A stretch of DNA of 18,932 bases, taken from the NCBI GenBank assembly GCA_018969455.1, contig JAGWYI010000017.1:1-18932 (forward strand), written 5' to 3'. The stretch is from Bacteroidota bacterium. Its GTDB lineage: Bacteria > Bacteroidota > Bacteroidia > Chitinophagales > Saprospiraceae. The notes beneath the pieces were generated by a model. It was not told the origin of the DNA. It ran no database searches and saw nothing but the letters and a program-made list of their open reading frames with translations. A program made the translations under genes and the position numbers. Below, in pieces: positions 7,899 through 15,410 of the stretch; the stretch's first letter is position 1, and each line of letters starts with the position of its first letter.

Positions 7899-8705
7899 CT
7901 AGGTCCAGATCACGGTCGACTTGAAGCCCACCAGGCTGCCGTCATTTGCCAGTCCGATTACATACACCGGATGCTCGGCGCCCACGCTGTAATCGTCTTT
8001 ACCTTGCACCACGATGATCAATTGGCGGAGATTGTGGCTCATGAGGTTGGAGAGCGCCTGTGCCTGCTGATCAAGGCCGAAATCGGCATGCTGGCGTACA
8101 AATACCGGGAAAAAGGAATCTGCCTCCCGATAGCGTTCGATGAATTCGGCGGGTTTGTCTTGGTCGAGGCCGAGGGCCTGGGCAACGCTTTCCTGGGTGA
8201 GTTGCACCAGGTTGACGGGAATGTGTACGGCCTCGAGGGGCATGCTGCCCTCGGAGCCGAGGTAATCGAAGAACAGGTCTTTGGTGAGGCCATGGATTTG
8301 TTCAAATACCTGCACGGCAGGCAAAATTTGACTGGAGCGGGCCGTTTGGTACAGTTGTAAAGCCAGGCGCAGGGCATTTTTGGGTGCGATGGCTTTTACT
8401 GTGTTTTGTTCGGTTTCGCCTAAAACCAGTTCGGAAACGGCATAATTTGGGAAAATCTCTTTTTTAACCCTTGCTACAGCCGCCTCAATGTCTTTTTCGG
8501 TGATGTGATTGGCGCCTTGTGCATCAATTTCTACCACAAATGCGTACAATACCTCCACCAGGTCACGCATTTCGCCTGAAAGCGCATTGAGTTTTTGACG
8601 GATTTCCCGCGGACTGAGTTTTTCATCTTGCCCGGCCGCGCGCATGAGGTGTTTGGAGGCTTCCACCAAAGCGGCATCCATCATTTGAAAAGTTGTAAAT
8701 GTCAT
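7899..8705 (-). CDS. Protein with C-terminal NuiA-like (nuclease A inhibitor) domain
   Basis: The product has 268 residues, no signal peptide and no membrane segment, so it is probably cytoplasmic. Residues 1-125 are helical and unrecognised. Residues about 130-268 resemble cyanobacterial NuiA, the protein inhibitor of the non-specific DNA/RNA nuclease NucA, as I remember that sequence. The resemblance covers a helix with LFFDYLGSEGSMPLEAV, then ADSFF, a helix, then HPVYVIGLANDGSLVGFKSTVIWT, matching NuiA's VDVYIVGKT-GNWAGL-TKVVET end. The two NuiA residues known to reach into the nuclease active site, Glu24 and the C-terminal Thr135, would correspond to Glu152 and the C-terminal Thr268, with similar spacing (111 against 116). 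No nuclease gene lies in the window. The likely operon partner is the small gene 51 bp upstream. The function is an inference; the N-terminal half could give another role. Confidence 0.6.
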   Translation of the reverse strand: MTFTTFQMMDAALVEASKHLMRAAGQDEKLSPREIRQKLNALSGEMRDLVEVLYAFVVEIDAQGANHITEKDIEAAVARVKKEIFPNYAVSELVLGETEQNTVKAIAPKNALRLALQLYQTARSSQILPAVQVFEQIHGLTKDLFFDYLGSEGSMPLEAVHIPVNLVQLTQESVAQALGLDQDKPAEFIERYREADSFFPVFVRQHADFGLDQQAQALSNLMSHNLRQLIIVVQGKDDYSVGAEHPVYVIGLANDGSLVGFKSTVIWT

Positions 8706-8756
8706 TCGATTGGAAATTTTATAAGTGTAAATTAAAGTTATTCAGAGAAATAAATC

Positions 8757-9125
8757 CTAAGCATTGCGTTCCCGGATTTTCAACAAATACATCTCGGTTT
8801 CGTCTTCGTTGAGGCTGAACAGGAAGCCGTTGTGCATAAAATCCTCGTGATCTGACACGTCAATGGGTTGATATGGCTCATAAATCAATTTGCCATTTTG
8901 ATCGAAGGTGTTGCAGAATTTGATGTTAAATTCATCGGGTTTGTCGGATTTGAGGATGCCACTTGCGACCCAAATGCCGTTTTTAAATCGTGCCACCGCC
9001 ATGACGATGGGTTGGCCTGTGTAAATGTCGTTGGAAACAGGTACGGATGCCTGCATGATGTCAGTCCAGGCTTGTTTTCCATTTTTTGGAAGGTAGAGTG
9101 TTGCGGTATGTTGAATCTTGGTCAT
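8757..9125 (-). CDS. Small cytoplasmic protein, unknown function
   Basis: I do not recognise this 122-residue protein. It starts at ATG 9123-9125 and ends at TAG 8757-8759. There is no signal peptide or hydrophobic segment. The sequence alternates short hydrophobic strands with polar turns (HTATLYLP, IVMAVARFKNGIWVASGIL, KFCNTFDQNGKLIYEPYQPIDVS, GFLFSLNEDETEMYLLKIRE), suggesting a mostly beta fold with a charged C-terminal strand or helix. It lies 51 bp upstream of the NuiA-like gene on the same strand with no terminator between, so the two are probably co-transcribed. The context gives no firm hint of function; a partner or regulator of the NuiA-like protein is only a guess. Confidence 0.7.
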   Translation of the reverse strand: MTKIQHTATLYLPKNGKQAWTDIMQASVPVSNDIYTGQPIVMAVARFKNGIWVASGILKSDKPDEFNIKFCNTFDQNGKLIYEPYQPIDVSDHEDFMHNGFLFSLNEDETEMYLLKIRERNA

Positions 9126-9229
9126 TTTTTTGAGGCAAAATACGCGCTGTTGCGTTGGAGAGGATGGGGCGGTATCAGATTTTATTTAAATTTAAAACGG
9201 GCGATTGTAGGCGGCATGATTTCGTTCAT

Positions 9230-9322
9230 AAAGGGGCCACGGAGATACGCGGAGGAACGGAGTTACGCGGAGAAAACCCTCCGTGTATCTCCGTACCTCT
9301 GTGCAACTCCGCGACCCTTTTT
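9230..9322. repeat. Palindromic repeat element, copy 1 (93 bp)
   Basis: This is identical over 93 bp to 9378-9470. The left arm contains two 18-bp units (9239-9256 and 9257-9274) of the form ACGGAGATACGCGGAGGA / ACGGAGTTACGCGGAGAA. The right arm (about 9278-9315) is an imperfect complement of the left, so the element can fold into a long mismatched hairpin with an AAAACC-type tip. The composition (CGGAG/CTCCG with alternating GTTAC/GATAC) resembles REP-like elements scattered in many environmental bacterial genomes. No open frame or transposase is associated. Confidence 0.9.
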
Positions 9323-9377
9323 TTTAGATAAGCCGCAAATAAGAATAATTAAACTAAAAAGGCTGATCTCCCATGAA

Positions 9378-9470
9378 AAAGGGGCCACGGAGATACGCGG
9401 AGGAACGGAGTTACGCGGAGAAAACCCTCCGTGTATCTCCGTACCTCTGTGCAACTCCGCGACCCTTTTT
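9378..9470. repeat. Palindromic repeat element, copy 2 (93 bp)
   Basis: This is an exact copy of 9230-9322 at an offset of 148 bp. The two copies are in direct orientation and separated by 55 bp of unrelated AT-rich sequence. The flanking A and T runs differ in length, so the identical core is bounded by homopolymer tracts. Confidence 0.9.
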
Positions 9471-9474
9471 AAAT

Positions 9475-9513
9475 GTCTCCTCCCGGCAGAGCCTTTGCCC
9501 ACCGGAAGGAGAC
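9475..9513 (-). terminator. Hairpin just past the metalloprotease stop
   Basis: GTCTCCTCCCGG at 9475-9486 pairs with CCGGAAGGAGAC at 9502-9513 (11 of 12 bp) around a 15-nt loop. It lies 15 bp beyond the stop of the minus-strand metalloprotease gene, where a terminator is expected. The minus-strand tail (complement of about 9462-9474) is only briefly T-rich. Confidence 0.55.
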
Positions 9514-9528
9514 GGACTTTAACATTAC

Positions 9529-12201
9529 CTACAACTTTACAAACCGTTCTGCAGCCAGGCGTTCCTGACCGTTCACACAAATCAAAATATACAAACCGGG
9601 GGGAAGTGAAGCAAGATCGAGCGTTGGGCTGAAATACTGGTCGAGCCAGCGGCGGCCAGCGGCGTCATTGATCAATAGGCGGGTATCTTCAGGGATGGTC
9701 CCTTCCCAGCGAAGGTTGAGCAAACGATTCACAGGATTTGGGAAAAGCGCCAAACGCACCGTTGGATCCGGGATGAGCGCAATTTCTCCATTTTCCAGTG
9801 CGGCTGAGCCGTAATCCTCCTGAAGGCCTGCGGGTGTACTTAGAGCCAGTGGCAAAGAATAATCGGAACAATTGGCTTTTACCCGCCATTCATAGTTGCT
9901 TGATGCCTGCAAACCGCTCAAAGTTACCTGGGTGCATGACACCGAACCCAGGGTGTACCAGGTGTTGGAACCAGCGTAACGGAGTTGAAGCGTGTAAAAT
10001 CCGGCTCCATTTACAGCCGACCACCTTAAAACGGCAGCCGTTGCACTCACGGATACATTGACCAAACCGCTGGGTGCGTTGCAAGTTCCGCTGCCTGAAT
10101 TGTTTGTGGTAAAATTGGCCGTCGCCGACCATCCTGAACAATTGGCCTTTACCTGCCAATTGTATCCAGTTCCGGGAAGTAAGCCACTCAAACTAACGTT
10201 GGTGCTTACCAGCGTTCCCACATTGAGCCAGGAGTTGCCTGATGCAGGTTTGTATTGCAGGGTATAGGAAATTGCGCCTTGCACAGGCGTCCATGAAAGC
10301 AATACACTGGTATTGGTAATATTGGAACTTATCAAACCAGTTGGTGCACTGCAAGATCCACCATTGCCATTGGACAGGGTGGTAAAATTGAGAATCGTGG
10401 AATAGTCGGAACAGTTGGCTTTTACGCGCCAGTTGAATAACGTAGCGGCACTCAGGCTGGTCAGGTTGTAATTCAGATTGGCCGTATTTCCGGCGGTAAG
10501 CCAGGTATTGCTGGAATTGTTTTTGTACTGCACAGTATAATTCGAAGCGCCTTGTACAGCATTCCATTGCAGCAAGGCGCTGTTGCTTGTGATGTTGGTT
10601 GTGTTCAGGCCCCCTGGAATGGTGCATGCGCCATTTCCGCCTCCGTTTCCGGTAGAAAAAACCGAAGGATTAGAAAAATTGGAACAATCGGTTTTTACCT
10701 GCCAACTGTACACAGAATTGGCGGCTAAACCGCTCAAATTCAGGGTGGTGGCTGTGGTGGTTCCGGCGTTGGTCCAGCTGTTGGCGGTGCTCAGTTTGTA
10801 CTGCACTGTATAGGTGGTTGCGCTTACCACCGCGCCCCAATTGAGCGTAGCGCCGGTATTGGATATGTTGGTGGCATTGAGGTTGCCCGGTGCGGTACCC
10901 GATTGGGCCAGGCAGCTGGCTGCCAATACTTTGGATCGGATCAGGTTGCCGGGCGTGGGGCCAAAGCCATTGTTGAAATTGATTCCGTAACTCGTTAAGT
11001 GACAATAGCTCATAATAGTTCCGCCATTTACGGGGGCCGGGCCGGGTGCGCAACTGCCTTCCGGGCTTACGCAGTTGTCGAGCGCGCCATTGGGCCATTG
11101 ACAGGAGTGCGTGTGCCAGGACCCCAGATTGTGTCCGAGTTCGTGGGTTACCACCTCGACAGACCAGGAATAGGTGGGCACATTTTGAAAGGTATTGGTG
11201 ATCGCGCTCACGCCGAAGGCATATTGTTTAAGACAAATGGCATCCACATATGCGATGCCCCCTCCCAGGTTGCGGGTGCTCAGGAAATGGGCCAGATTCC
11301 CGTTGAAATTGGTTCCACGGGTGGTGCGAAAGGCATTGAGAACCGAACTGGTAGCGTTGTAGCCCGCGTAAGGGTCGGTGCTGGTCCACACATATATTTC
11401 CGAAATGGCGATACCGATGTTTTCATTGGCGTACAAAGTTGCCACCTGATTAAACAGCGATGTTACATAGGCATTTACATTTGCAACGCTGTTTCCGCGG
11501 TCTTGAAACAGTTTGAAATCGCATTCAAAATACACCTGCACGGTTTTGCATCCTACGCCGCGGTCGTCGGTACCGCTTGGGCCCTGGATGCTTTCCATAC
11601 TTTCATCGTTGAAGCAGGTGTACGGGGCCGAGGCGTGAAGGTCTTCCTTTCGCAAAAGCAGGTATTTATTGCTTCCGTCTTCGGTTTTGGCCAGTTGGTA
11701 GGTTCCGCTGTTGTCGGCGTACATGATCACTGCCTGATCGTCGAACACGCTGAGGCTGGCGATGGATTGTGGATTTCCTTTGAGGATGCCGCGGTAGTGG
11801 AGGCCTTGGGAAACGGGCAAGGCATTTTGGGGATTGTCACCCAAAGTGCCGATTTTAAATTCGGGTGCAAGAATTTCGACGCGGGCGAGTTCCAGTTCGA
11901 TGGGATTTCCGTTCATTTGGGGGATGGAAAGCGCCAGGGTAGTCGGAGCGGATTCGTACAGGGCGGCCAGTTTGGGTGCATTGATGTGGAATTGGGTAAG
12001 TTGGTCGGCCAGGAGCGGAAGATCGTCGCGTTCCTGGGGCGTGTTAAAAAGGCTGGTTTGGGGAAAATCGCCGGCGCTGCGGTACGAGTTGAGCCATTGT
12101 GCAAGGGCGCCGCTCGATTGGGCCTGGATTTGGAAAGAAAGGAGCAGCCCAAGGAGGGCAGCTACGAAGGATCGGTTTTTGATTAAAAAAGTGACCATCA
12201 T
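9529..12201 (-). CDS. Secreted metzincin metalloprotease with four FN3 domains and T9SS sorting domain
   Basis: The 890-residue product has a signal peptide (about 1-28), a probable propeptide (about 29-210), and a reprolysin-like zinc protease domain (about 218-432). The zinc motif is HELGHNLGSWH: His353, Glu354, His357 and His363, with Met-turn Met397 in TIMSYCH. Four fibronectin type III domains follow (about 438-517, 530-608, 621-698, 711-789). The C-terminus (about 808-890) has FPNPV, NDAAGR and LPPGLYIL, the marks of a type A T9SS sorting domain. It should be exported through the outer membrane and released or attached to the surface, digesting proteins outside the cell. FN3 domains 2-4 each have a Cys pair exactly 71 residues apart (526/597, 617/688, 707/778), probably disulfides. 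The start is ATG 12199-12201; a second Met follows directly. It is divergent from the aminotransferase gene. Confidence 0.93.
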   Translation of the reverse strand: MMVTFLIKNRSFVAALLGLLLSFQIQAQSSGALAQWLNSYRSAGDFPQTSLFNTPQERDDLPLLADQLTQFHINAPKLAALYESAPTTLALSIPQMNGNPIELELARVEILAPEFKIGTLGDNPQNALPVSQGLHYRGILKGNPQSIASLSVFDDQAVIMYADNSGTYQLAKTEDGSNKYLLLRKEDLHASAPYTCFNDESMESIQGPSGTDDRGVGCKTVQVYFECDFKLFQDRGNSVANVNAYVTSLFNQVATLYANENIGIAISEIYVWTSTDPYAGYNATSSVLNAFRTTRGTNFNGNLAHFLSTRNLGGGIAYVDAICLKQYAFGVSAITNTFQNVPTYSWSVEVVTHELGHNLGSWHTHSCQWPNGALDNCVSPEGSCAPGPAPVNGGTIMSYCHLTSYGINFNNGFGPTPGNLIRSKVLAASCLAQSGTAPGNLNATNISNTGATLNWGAVVSATTYTVQYKLSTANSWTNAGTTTATTLNLSGLAANSVYSWQVKTDCSNFSNPSVFSTGNGGGNGACTIPGGLNTTNITSNSALLQWNAVQGASNYTVQYKNNSSNTWLTAGNTANLNYNLTSLSAATLFNWRVKANCSDYSTILNFTTLSNGNGGSCSAPTGLISSNITNTSVLLSWTPVQGAISYTLQYKPASGNSWLNVGTLVSTNVSLSGLLPGTGYNWQVKANCSGWSATANFTTNNSGSGTCNAPSGLVNVSVSATAAVLRWSAVNGAGFYTLQLRYAGSNTWYTLGSVSCTQVTLSGLQASSNYEWRVKANCSDYSLPLALSTPAGLQEDYGSAALENGEIALIPDPTVRLALFPNPVNRLLNLRWEGTIPEDTRLLINDAAGRRWLDQYFSPTLDLASLPPGLYILICVNGQERLAAERFVKL

Positions 12202-12242
12202 GTGTAAATATTAAGATTAGAGTGAAAAAATCGGTTGGGAAT

Positions 12243-13073
12243 ATGGCATTGAACTACAATGGGATGCTTGCAGCGCATTGGCCTGAAACGCTTTGGGCGG
12301 TTCAGCGGGGTTTATTTTACGGGGATGCTTTTTTTGAGTCAATTCGGGTATTTGAGGGGCGCATTCCACTTTTGGATCTGCATTTGGAGCGACTTTTCGG
12401 GGGGCTTCGGGCAATGGGATATGTTTGGGACGCCGATTGGACGCCCGATTTTTGGAAAAAAGAAATCCTGTGCGTGACTGGACAATCCAATGCACGGGTG
12501 CGATTAACCGTTTGGCGTGCGCCGGGCGGTTGGTATTTACCGGAACAGGATCGGGCGCAGTATTTGATTACGGCAAGCCCAATGGATTCATCCAACTTTG
12601 TTTGGTTGGATGCGGGGTTGAAGGCGGGATTAGTAACCAGCGTCCGGCTGCCGGTAGACGCATGGTCGGGTTTTAAAACCCTGAATGCCGCCCGCTATGT
12701 GGCAGCGGCGCGTGAAGCGGAATCGAAGGGTTGGGATGAAGGGGTTCTTTTAAATGCAATGGAGCGTGTTTGTGAAGCCGTAAACAGCAACATTTTTTGG
12801 TTTGAAGGACCGGTCTTGTGTACTGTTCCGCTGTCGGATGGCTGTGTAACGGGCACCCTTCGAAAAATATTATTGCTGTTAAGGGCACAACAAGCATTGC
12901 CAGTGCAGGAGAAAGCTGCTACTTTCGCCACGCTAATGGCAGCCGATGAACTCTTTTTTACCAACGCCATACAGGGCATCCGATGGGTACGGGAATTTGA
13001 GGGAAAGGCGTATGATTGCGCCAAAACCAGATCCTTGTTTCAGGAAATGGTTGCCCAAATGTCGCGCGAATAG
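12243..13073 (+). CDS. PLP-dependent class IV aminotransferase / aminodeoxychorismate lyase-like
   Basis: From ATG 12243 this gives 276 residues; an upstream in-frame GTG at 12222 would add seven, but MALNYNGML aligns with the usual start of the family (INFNGxL). Fold type IV PLP motifs are RGLFYGDAFFESIR with LDLHLERL, then GFKTLNAARYVAAAREAESKGWDEGVLLN, which holds the Schiff-base Lys145. CEAVNSNIFW with PLP-binding Glu178, a GCVTGTLRK phosphate-binding turn and ELFFTNAIQGIRWV complete the set. Candidates are 4-amino-4-deoxychorismate lyase (PabC, folate pathway), branched-chain aminotransferase or D-amino acid aminotransferase. Length and the final FFTNAIQGI favour PabC-like, but no pabA/pabB neighbour confirms it. 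It is separated by 42 bp from the divergent metalloprotease gene, so promoters must lie in or near that gap. Confidence 0.82.
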   Translation: MALNYNGMLAAHWPETLWAVQRGLFYGDAFFESIRVFEGRIPLLDLHLERLFGGLRAMGYVWDADWTPDFWKKEILCVTGQSNARVRLTVWRAPGGWYLPEQDRAQYLITASPMDSSNFVWLDAGLKAGLVTSVRLPVDAWSGFKTLNAARYVAAAREAESKGWDEGVLLNAMERVCEAVNSNIFWFEGPVLCTVPLSDGCVTGTLRKILLLLRAQQALPVQEKAATFATLMAADELFFTNAIQGIRWVREFEGKAYDCAKTRSLFQEMVAQMSRE

Positions 13074-13112
13074 GCTGTTTTTTTGCATCAAAAGCTACCC
13101 TTTTTCTGTCCA

Positions 13113-13120
13113 TAAATTTG
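13113..13120 (+). promoter_or_regulatory. Putative -7 box TAAATTTG of the biotin carboxylase gene
   Basis: TAAATTTG matches the consensus TAnnTTTG exactly and lies 66 bp before the ATG. A TTG at 13083-13085 is rather far for a -33 box (27-bp gap). AATCTTTG at 13125-13132 is an alternative, off by one base. Transcription starting near 13127 would place the inverted-repeat cluster at 13143-13173 in the early leader. Confidence 0.45.
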
Positions 13121-13142
13121 AATAAATCTTTGATTTTGAGCC

Positions 13143-13173
13143 GTTAAAACTTTAACATTTAACGTACGTTAAA
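13143..13173. promoter_or_regulatory. Cluster of GTTAAA/TTTAAC half-sites, candidate operator
   Basis: Four copies of one 6-bp half-site lie in 31 bp: GTTAAA 13143-13148, TTTAAC 13151-13156, TTTAAC 13158-13163, GTTAAA 13168-13173. They form two inverted repeats, GTTAAA-AC-TTTAAC and the perfect 16-bp palindrome TTTAACGTACGTTAAA. They end 12 bp before the biotin carboxylase ATG. This is the arrangement of a dimeric repressor site (for example TetR/FadR-like regulators of acyl-CoA metabolism), but no regulator gene is in the window. Confidence 0.55.
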
Positions 13174-13185
13174 ATTTTCACTACC

Positions 13186-14658
13186 ATGAAAAAAATTCTT
13201 GTTGCCAATCGGGGAGAAATTGCCTTGCGTGTAATGCGTACCGCGCGTCGGATGGGGATAAAAACCGTAGCAGTTTATTCCGAGGCCGACCGAAATGCCT
13301 TGCACGTACGTTTCGCCGATGAGGCGGTATGCATTGGTCCGGCGCCTTCTGCCCAGAGTTACCTGCGGGCCGACAAAATTCTGGAAGTTGCCTTGCAAAC
13401 CGGAGCAGAAGGGATTCATCCCGGGTATGGTTTTTTGAGCGAAAATGCTGTATTTGCTCAAAAGGTCGCCGATGCGGGCATGATCTTCATTGGGCCGAGC
13501 CCTGCCAGCATTGAAATGATGGGCAGTAAACTGGCTGCCAAGGACGCCGCGAAAAAATTTGGCGTGCCCATGGTCCCTGGTATCGAAGAAGCCATTACCG
13601 ATGTAGAAATGGCCAAGGAAATTGGCCGGCGAGTGGGATATCCCGTGCTCATCAAAGCATCGGCTGGCGGCGGTGGTAAAGGCATGCGGGTGGTAGAACA
13701 GGAGGAAGATTTAAAGGAACAAATGGAACGCGCCATTTCTGAGGCAGTTTCTGCTTTTGGCGACGGTTCGGTTTTCATTGAAAAATACGTCACTTCACCC
13801 CGACATGTGGAAATGCAAATGCTGGGCGATATGCACGGCAATGTGGTGTACCTTTTCGAGCGGGAATGCTCCATTCAGCGTCGCCATCAAAAAGTGGTGG
13901 AGGAAGCGCCCAGTGCCATCCTGACACCCGACATGCGAAAAGCCATGGGTGAAGCGGCCATAAAAGTTTGTAAAGCTTGCAATTATGTGGGCGCCGGCAC
14001 CGTAGAATTCCTCATGGATGCCGATATGAATTTTTATTTTCTGGAAATGAACACGCGTTTGCAAGTGGAACACCCGGTAACCGAAATGATTACCGGATTG
14101 GATCTGGTGGAACTCCAGATTCGGATTGCACGCGGAGAGGCATTGCCATTTACACAGGAAGATTTGCACATCAACGGGCACGCCATCGAGTTGCGTGTGT
14201 GCGCGGAAGACCCGATGAACAACTTTTTGCCATCGGTAGGCACTTTGAGCCGCTACCGCTTGCCCGAAGGTTTCGACATACGCGTAGATGGCGGTTATGA
14301 AGAAGGCATGGAAGTGCCCATTTTTTACGATCCGCTGTTGGCCAAACTGGCGGTACATGGTAAAACCCGCGATGAAGCCATCCAACGCATGAAAGAGGCC
14401 ATCGCGCAATACGAAGTGGAAGGTTTGGCGACAACCCTGCCTTTCGGTCGTTTTGTGATGGATCACGAAGCCTTTGTTACCGGAAAATTTGATACCAATT
14501 TTATCAAATATTATTATTCCCCCGACAAAATGATTGAAAGTCATTCAGAAGAGGCCCATATTGCGGCCTTGTTGGCCTTAAAATCTTATTTGGAGCATAA
14601 AAAAGAATTGGTGGTTGTTCAGCCCTCTGAGAGCCAATGGAAAACGCGTCTCGGTTGA
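13186..14658 (+). CDS. accC: Biotin carboxylase subunit of an acetyl-/propionyl-CoA carboxylase
   Basis: The 490-residue product carboxylates biotin on a carrier protein using ATP and bicarbonate, the first half-reaction of acetyl-CoA or propionyl-CoA carboxylase. It has the N-terminal domain (MKKILVANRGEIALRV, HPGYGFLSEN), the ATP-grasp domain with Lys157 and glycine loop GGGGKGMR (161-168), and His207. Catalytic residues are Glu274, Glu287, Asn289, Arg291, Gln293, Glu295 and Arg337, each one or two positions from the E. coli AccC numbering. The C-terminus is about 40 residues longer than E. coli AccC, with AHIAALLALKSYLE and a final SQWKTRLG. From memory that tail is typical of Bacteroidota acyl-CoA carboxylase (propionyl type) subunits. 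No biotin carrier or carboxyltransferase gene is adjacent. The start is ATG 13186, behind the inverted-repeat cluster. Its last 22 bp overlap the next gene. Confidence 0.93.
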   Translation: MKKILVANRGEIALRVMRTARRMGIKTVAVYSEADRNALHVRFADEAVCIGPAPSAQSYLRADKILEVALQTGAEGIHPGYGFLSENAVFAQKVADAGMIFIGPSPASIEMMGSKLAAKDAAKKFGVPMVPGIEEAITDVEMAKEIGRRVGYPVLIKASAGGGGKGMRVVEQEEDLKEQMERAISEAVSAFGDGSVFIEKYVTSPRHVEMQMLGDMHGNVVYLFERECSIQRRHQKVVEEAPSAILTPDMRKAMGEAAIKVCKACNYVGAGTVEFLMDADMNFYFLEMNTRLQVEHPVTEMITGLDLVELQIRIARGEALPFTQEDLHINGHAIELRVCAEDPMNNFLPSVGTLSRYRLPEGFDIRVDGGYEEGMEVPIFYDPLLAKLAVHGKTRDEAIQRMKEAIAQYEVEGLATTLPFGRFVMDHEAFVTGKFDTNFIKYYYSPDKMIESHSEEAHIAALLALKSYLEHKKELVVVQPSESQWKTRLG

Positions 14659-15263
14659 TCAGTGCCCTGATATTTGTCTCGATCTGCCTGATCGGAAGGG
14701 TCACGCCTGTAGAGGCACATGTGTGTACGCCCGACAGCAACGGGCTGCAATTGCGACCTTGTCTCAATTTTGCCATTGGTTACAGCCCTTTCAATCACCT
14801 GTATTTGGGAAATATGGCATATGGGCGCCAATTAAACCGCCATCATAGCCTGGGCCTTGCTGTTGCGTTTTTAAGCCGCAAAGTTCAACCGCAACTTTCA
14901 GGTATTTCCTTGAAATCCAATTTGCTTTCCTTTCTTGTGGGGCTGGAGTACCGCTATTCTCCATGCCCGCGCCTGCTTTTTGAAGCACAAGCTGGCCTGG
15001 TTGGTATGGTTTCCGCTTCTTTTAACAACCTGGAATTTAGTACCGCATATCAAAAAAAAGATTCCAACCGTCTGTTTGGCAGCATTGCAGCTGCTTTCAG
15101 AATAAAACCGGAAGTGATTGTTTCCTTGCGTTATTTGGGGCTGGGGGAACAGTATTTAGAATTGAGGGATAAAAATCGCCTGGTTGGCTATATGTCTATT
15201 GCCAGCTTGGGCGGCTTTTGCCTGCAATTAGGTGTTGACCTGCCAGGAAAAAAACTGAATTAA
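14637..15263 (+). CDS. Outer-membrane beta-barrel protein, unknown function
   Basis: This 208-residue protein has a signal peptide (MENASRLISALIFVSICLIGRVTPVEA, cleavage near residue 27). The mature part is built of alternating amphipathic strands such as LNFAIGYSPF, HSLGLAVAFLS, NLLSFLVGLEYRYS, LLFEAQAGLVGMVSASF, LFGSIAAAFRI, VIVSLRYLGL and SIASLGGFCLQLGVDL. The pattern, with aromatic residues near strand ends, suits an 8-stranded OmpA/OmpX-like barrel about 180 residues long. The start at ATG 14637 overlaps the 3' end of the biotin carboxylase gene by 22 bp in another frame, so the two may be translationally coupled, although their roles are unrelated. No hairpin was found between it and the next gene. 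Function cannot be told from sequence. Confidence 0.75.
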   Translation: MENASRLISALIFVSICLIGRVTPVEAHVCTPDSNGLQLRPCLNFAIGYSPFNHLYLGNMAYGRQLNRHHSLGLAVAFLSRKVQPQLSGISLKSNLLSFLVGLEYRYSPCPRLLFEAQAGLVGMVSASFNNLEFSTAYQKKDSNRLFGSIAAAFRIKPEVIVSLRYLGLGEQYLELRDKNRLVGYMSIASLGGFCLQLGVDLPGKKLN

Positions 15264-15354
15264 GGGTTGCATTTGACAAATTATGGCCAAAGCGGGTCAT
15301 TTGAAATAGATGAAAAAATAAAATGGAGCCTTCTGCGTTCCCTGCCCTGAGAAA

Positions 15355-15384
15355 CTGCCAAAAACCAGATTCTAAACATCTTTG
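15355..15384 (+). promoter_or_regulatory. Putative promoter of the OmpA-family gene (CATCTTTG -7 box)
   Basis: CATCTTTG at 15377-15384 differs from TAnnTTTG by one base and is 26 bp before the ATG. CTG at 15355-15357, 19 bp upstream, is a poor -33 box. The same CATCTTTG octamer occurs at 16613-16620, suggesting it is a usable local variant. Confidence 0.4.
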
Positions 15385-15410
15385 CTTTTTTAAACAATTA
15401 TTTCTATACG

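Larger units (their letters stand above)
9126..9528. other. Non-coding region, 403 bp, carrying a duplicated palindromic repeat
   Basis: This stretch lies between the start of the small minus-strand gene and the end of the metalloprotease gene. Apart from the promoter region expected just above 9125, it is occupied by two identical 93-bp palindromic repeats and a hairpin at 9475-9513. Frames that cross it (8868-9632 plus, 9263-9580 minus) simply translate the repeats and are not genes. Confidence 0.7.

Noticed and set aside
9230..9470. CRISPR array
   Set aside because: There are only two 93-bp repeats with internal palindromes and one 55-bp AT-rich spacer, and no cas gene.
8868..9632. 254-residue plus-strand frame
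   Set aside because: It is antisense to the small gene at 8757-9125 and then translates the two palindromic repeats (repeated RRYAEERSYAEKTLRVS).
10999..12186. 395-residue plus-strand open frame
   Set aside because: It is antisense to the metalloprotease gene, whose zinc motif, signal peptide and sorting domain prove the minus-strand frame. The plus frame shows no domain and results from the base composition.
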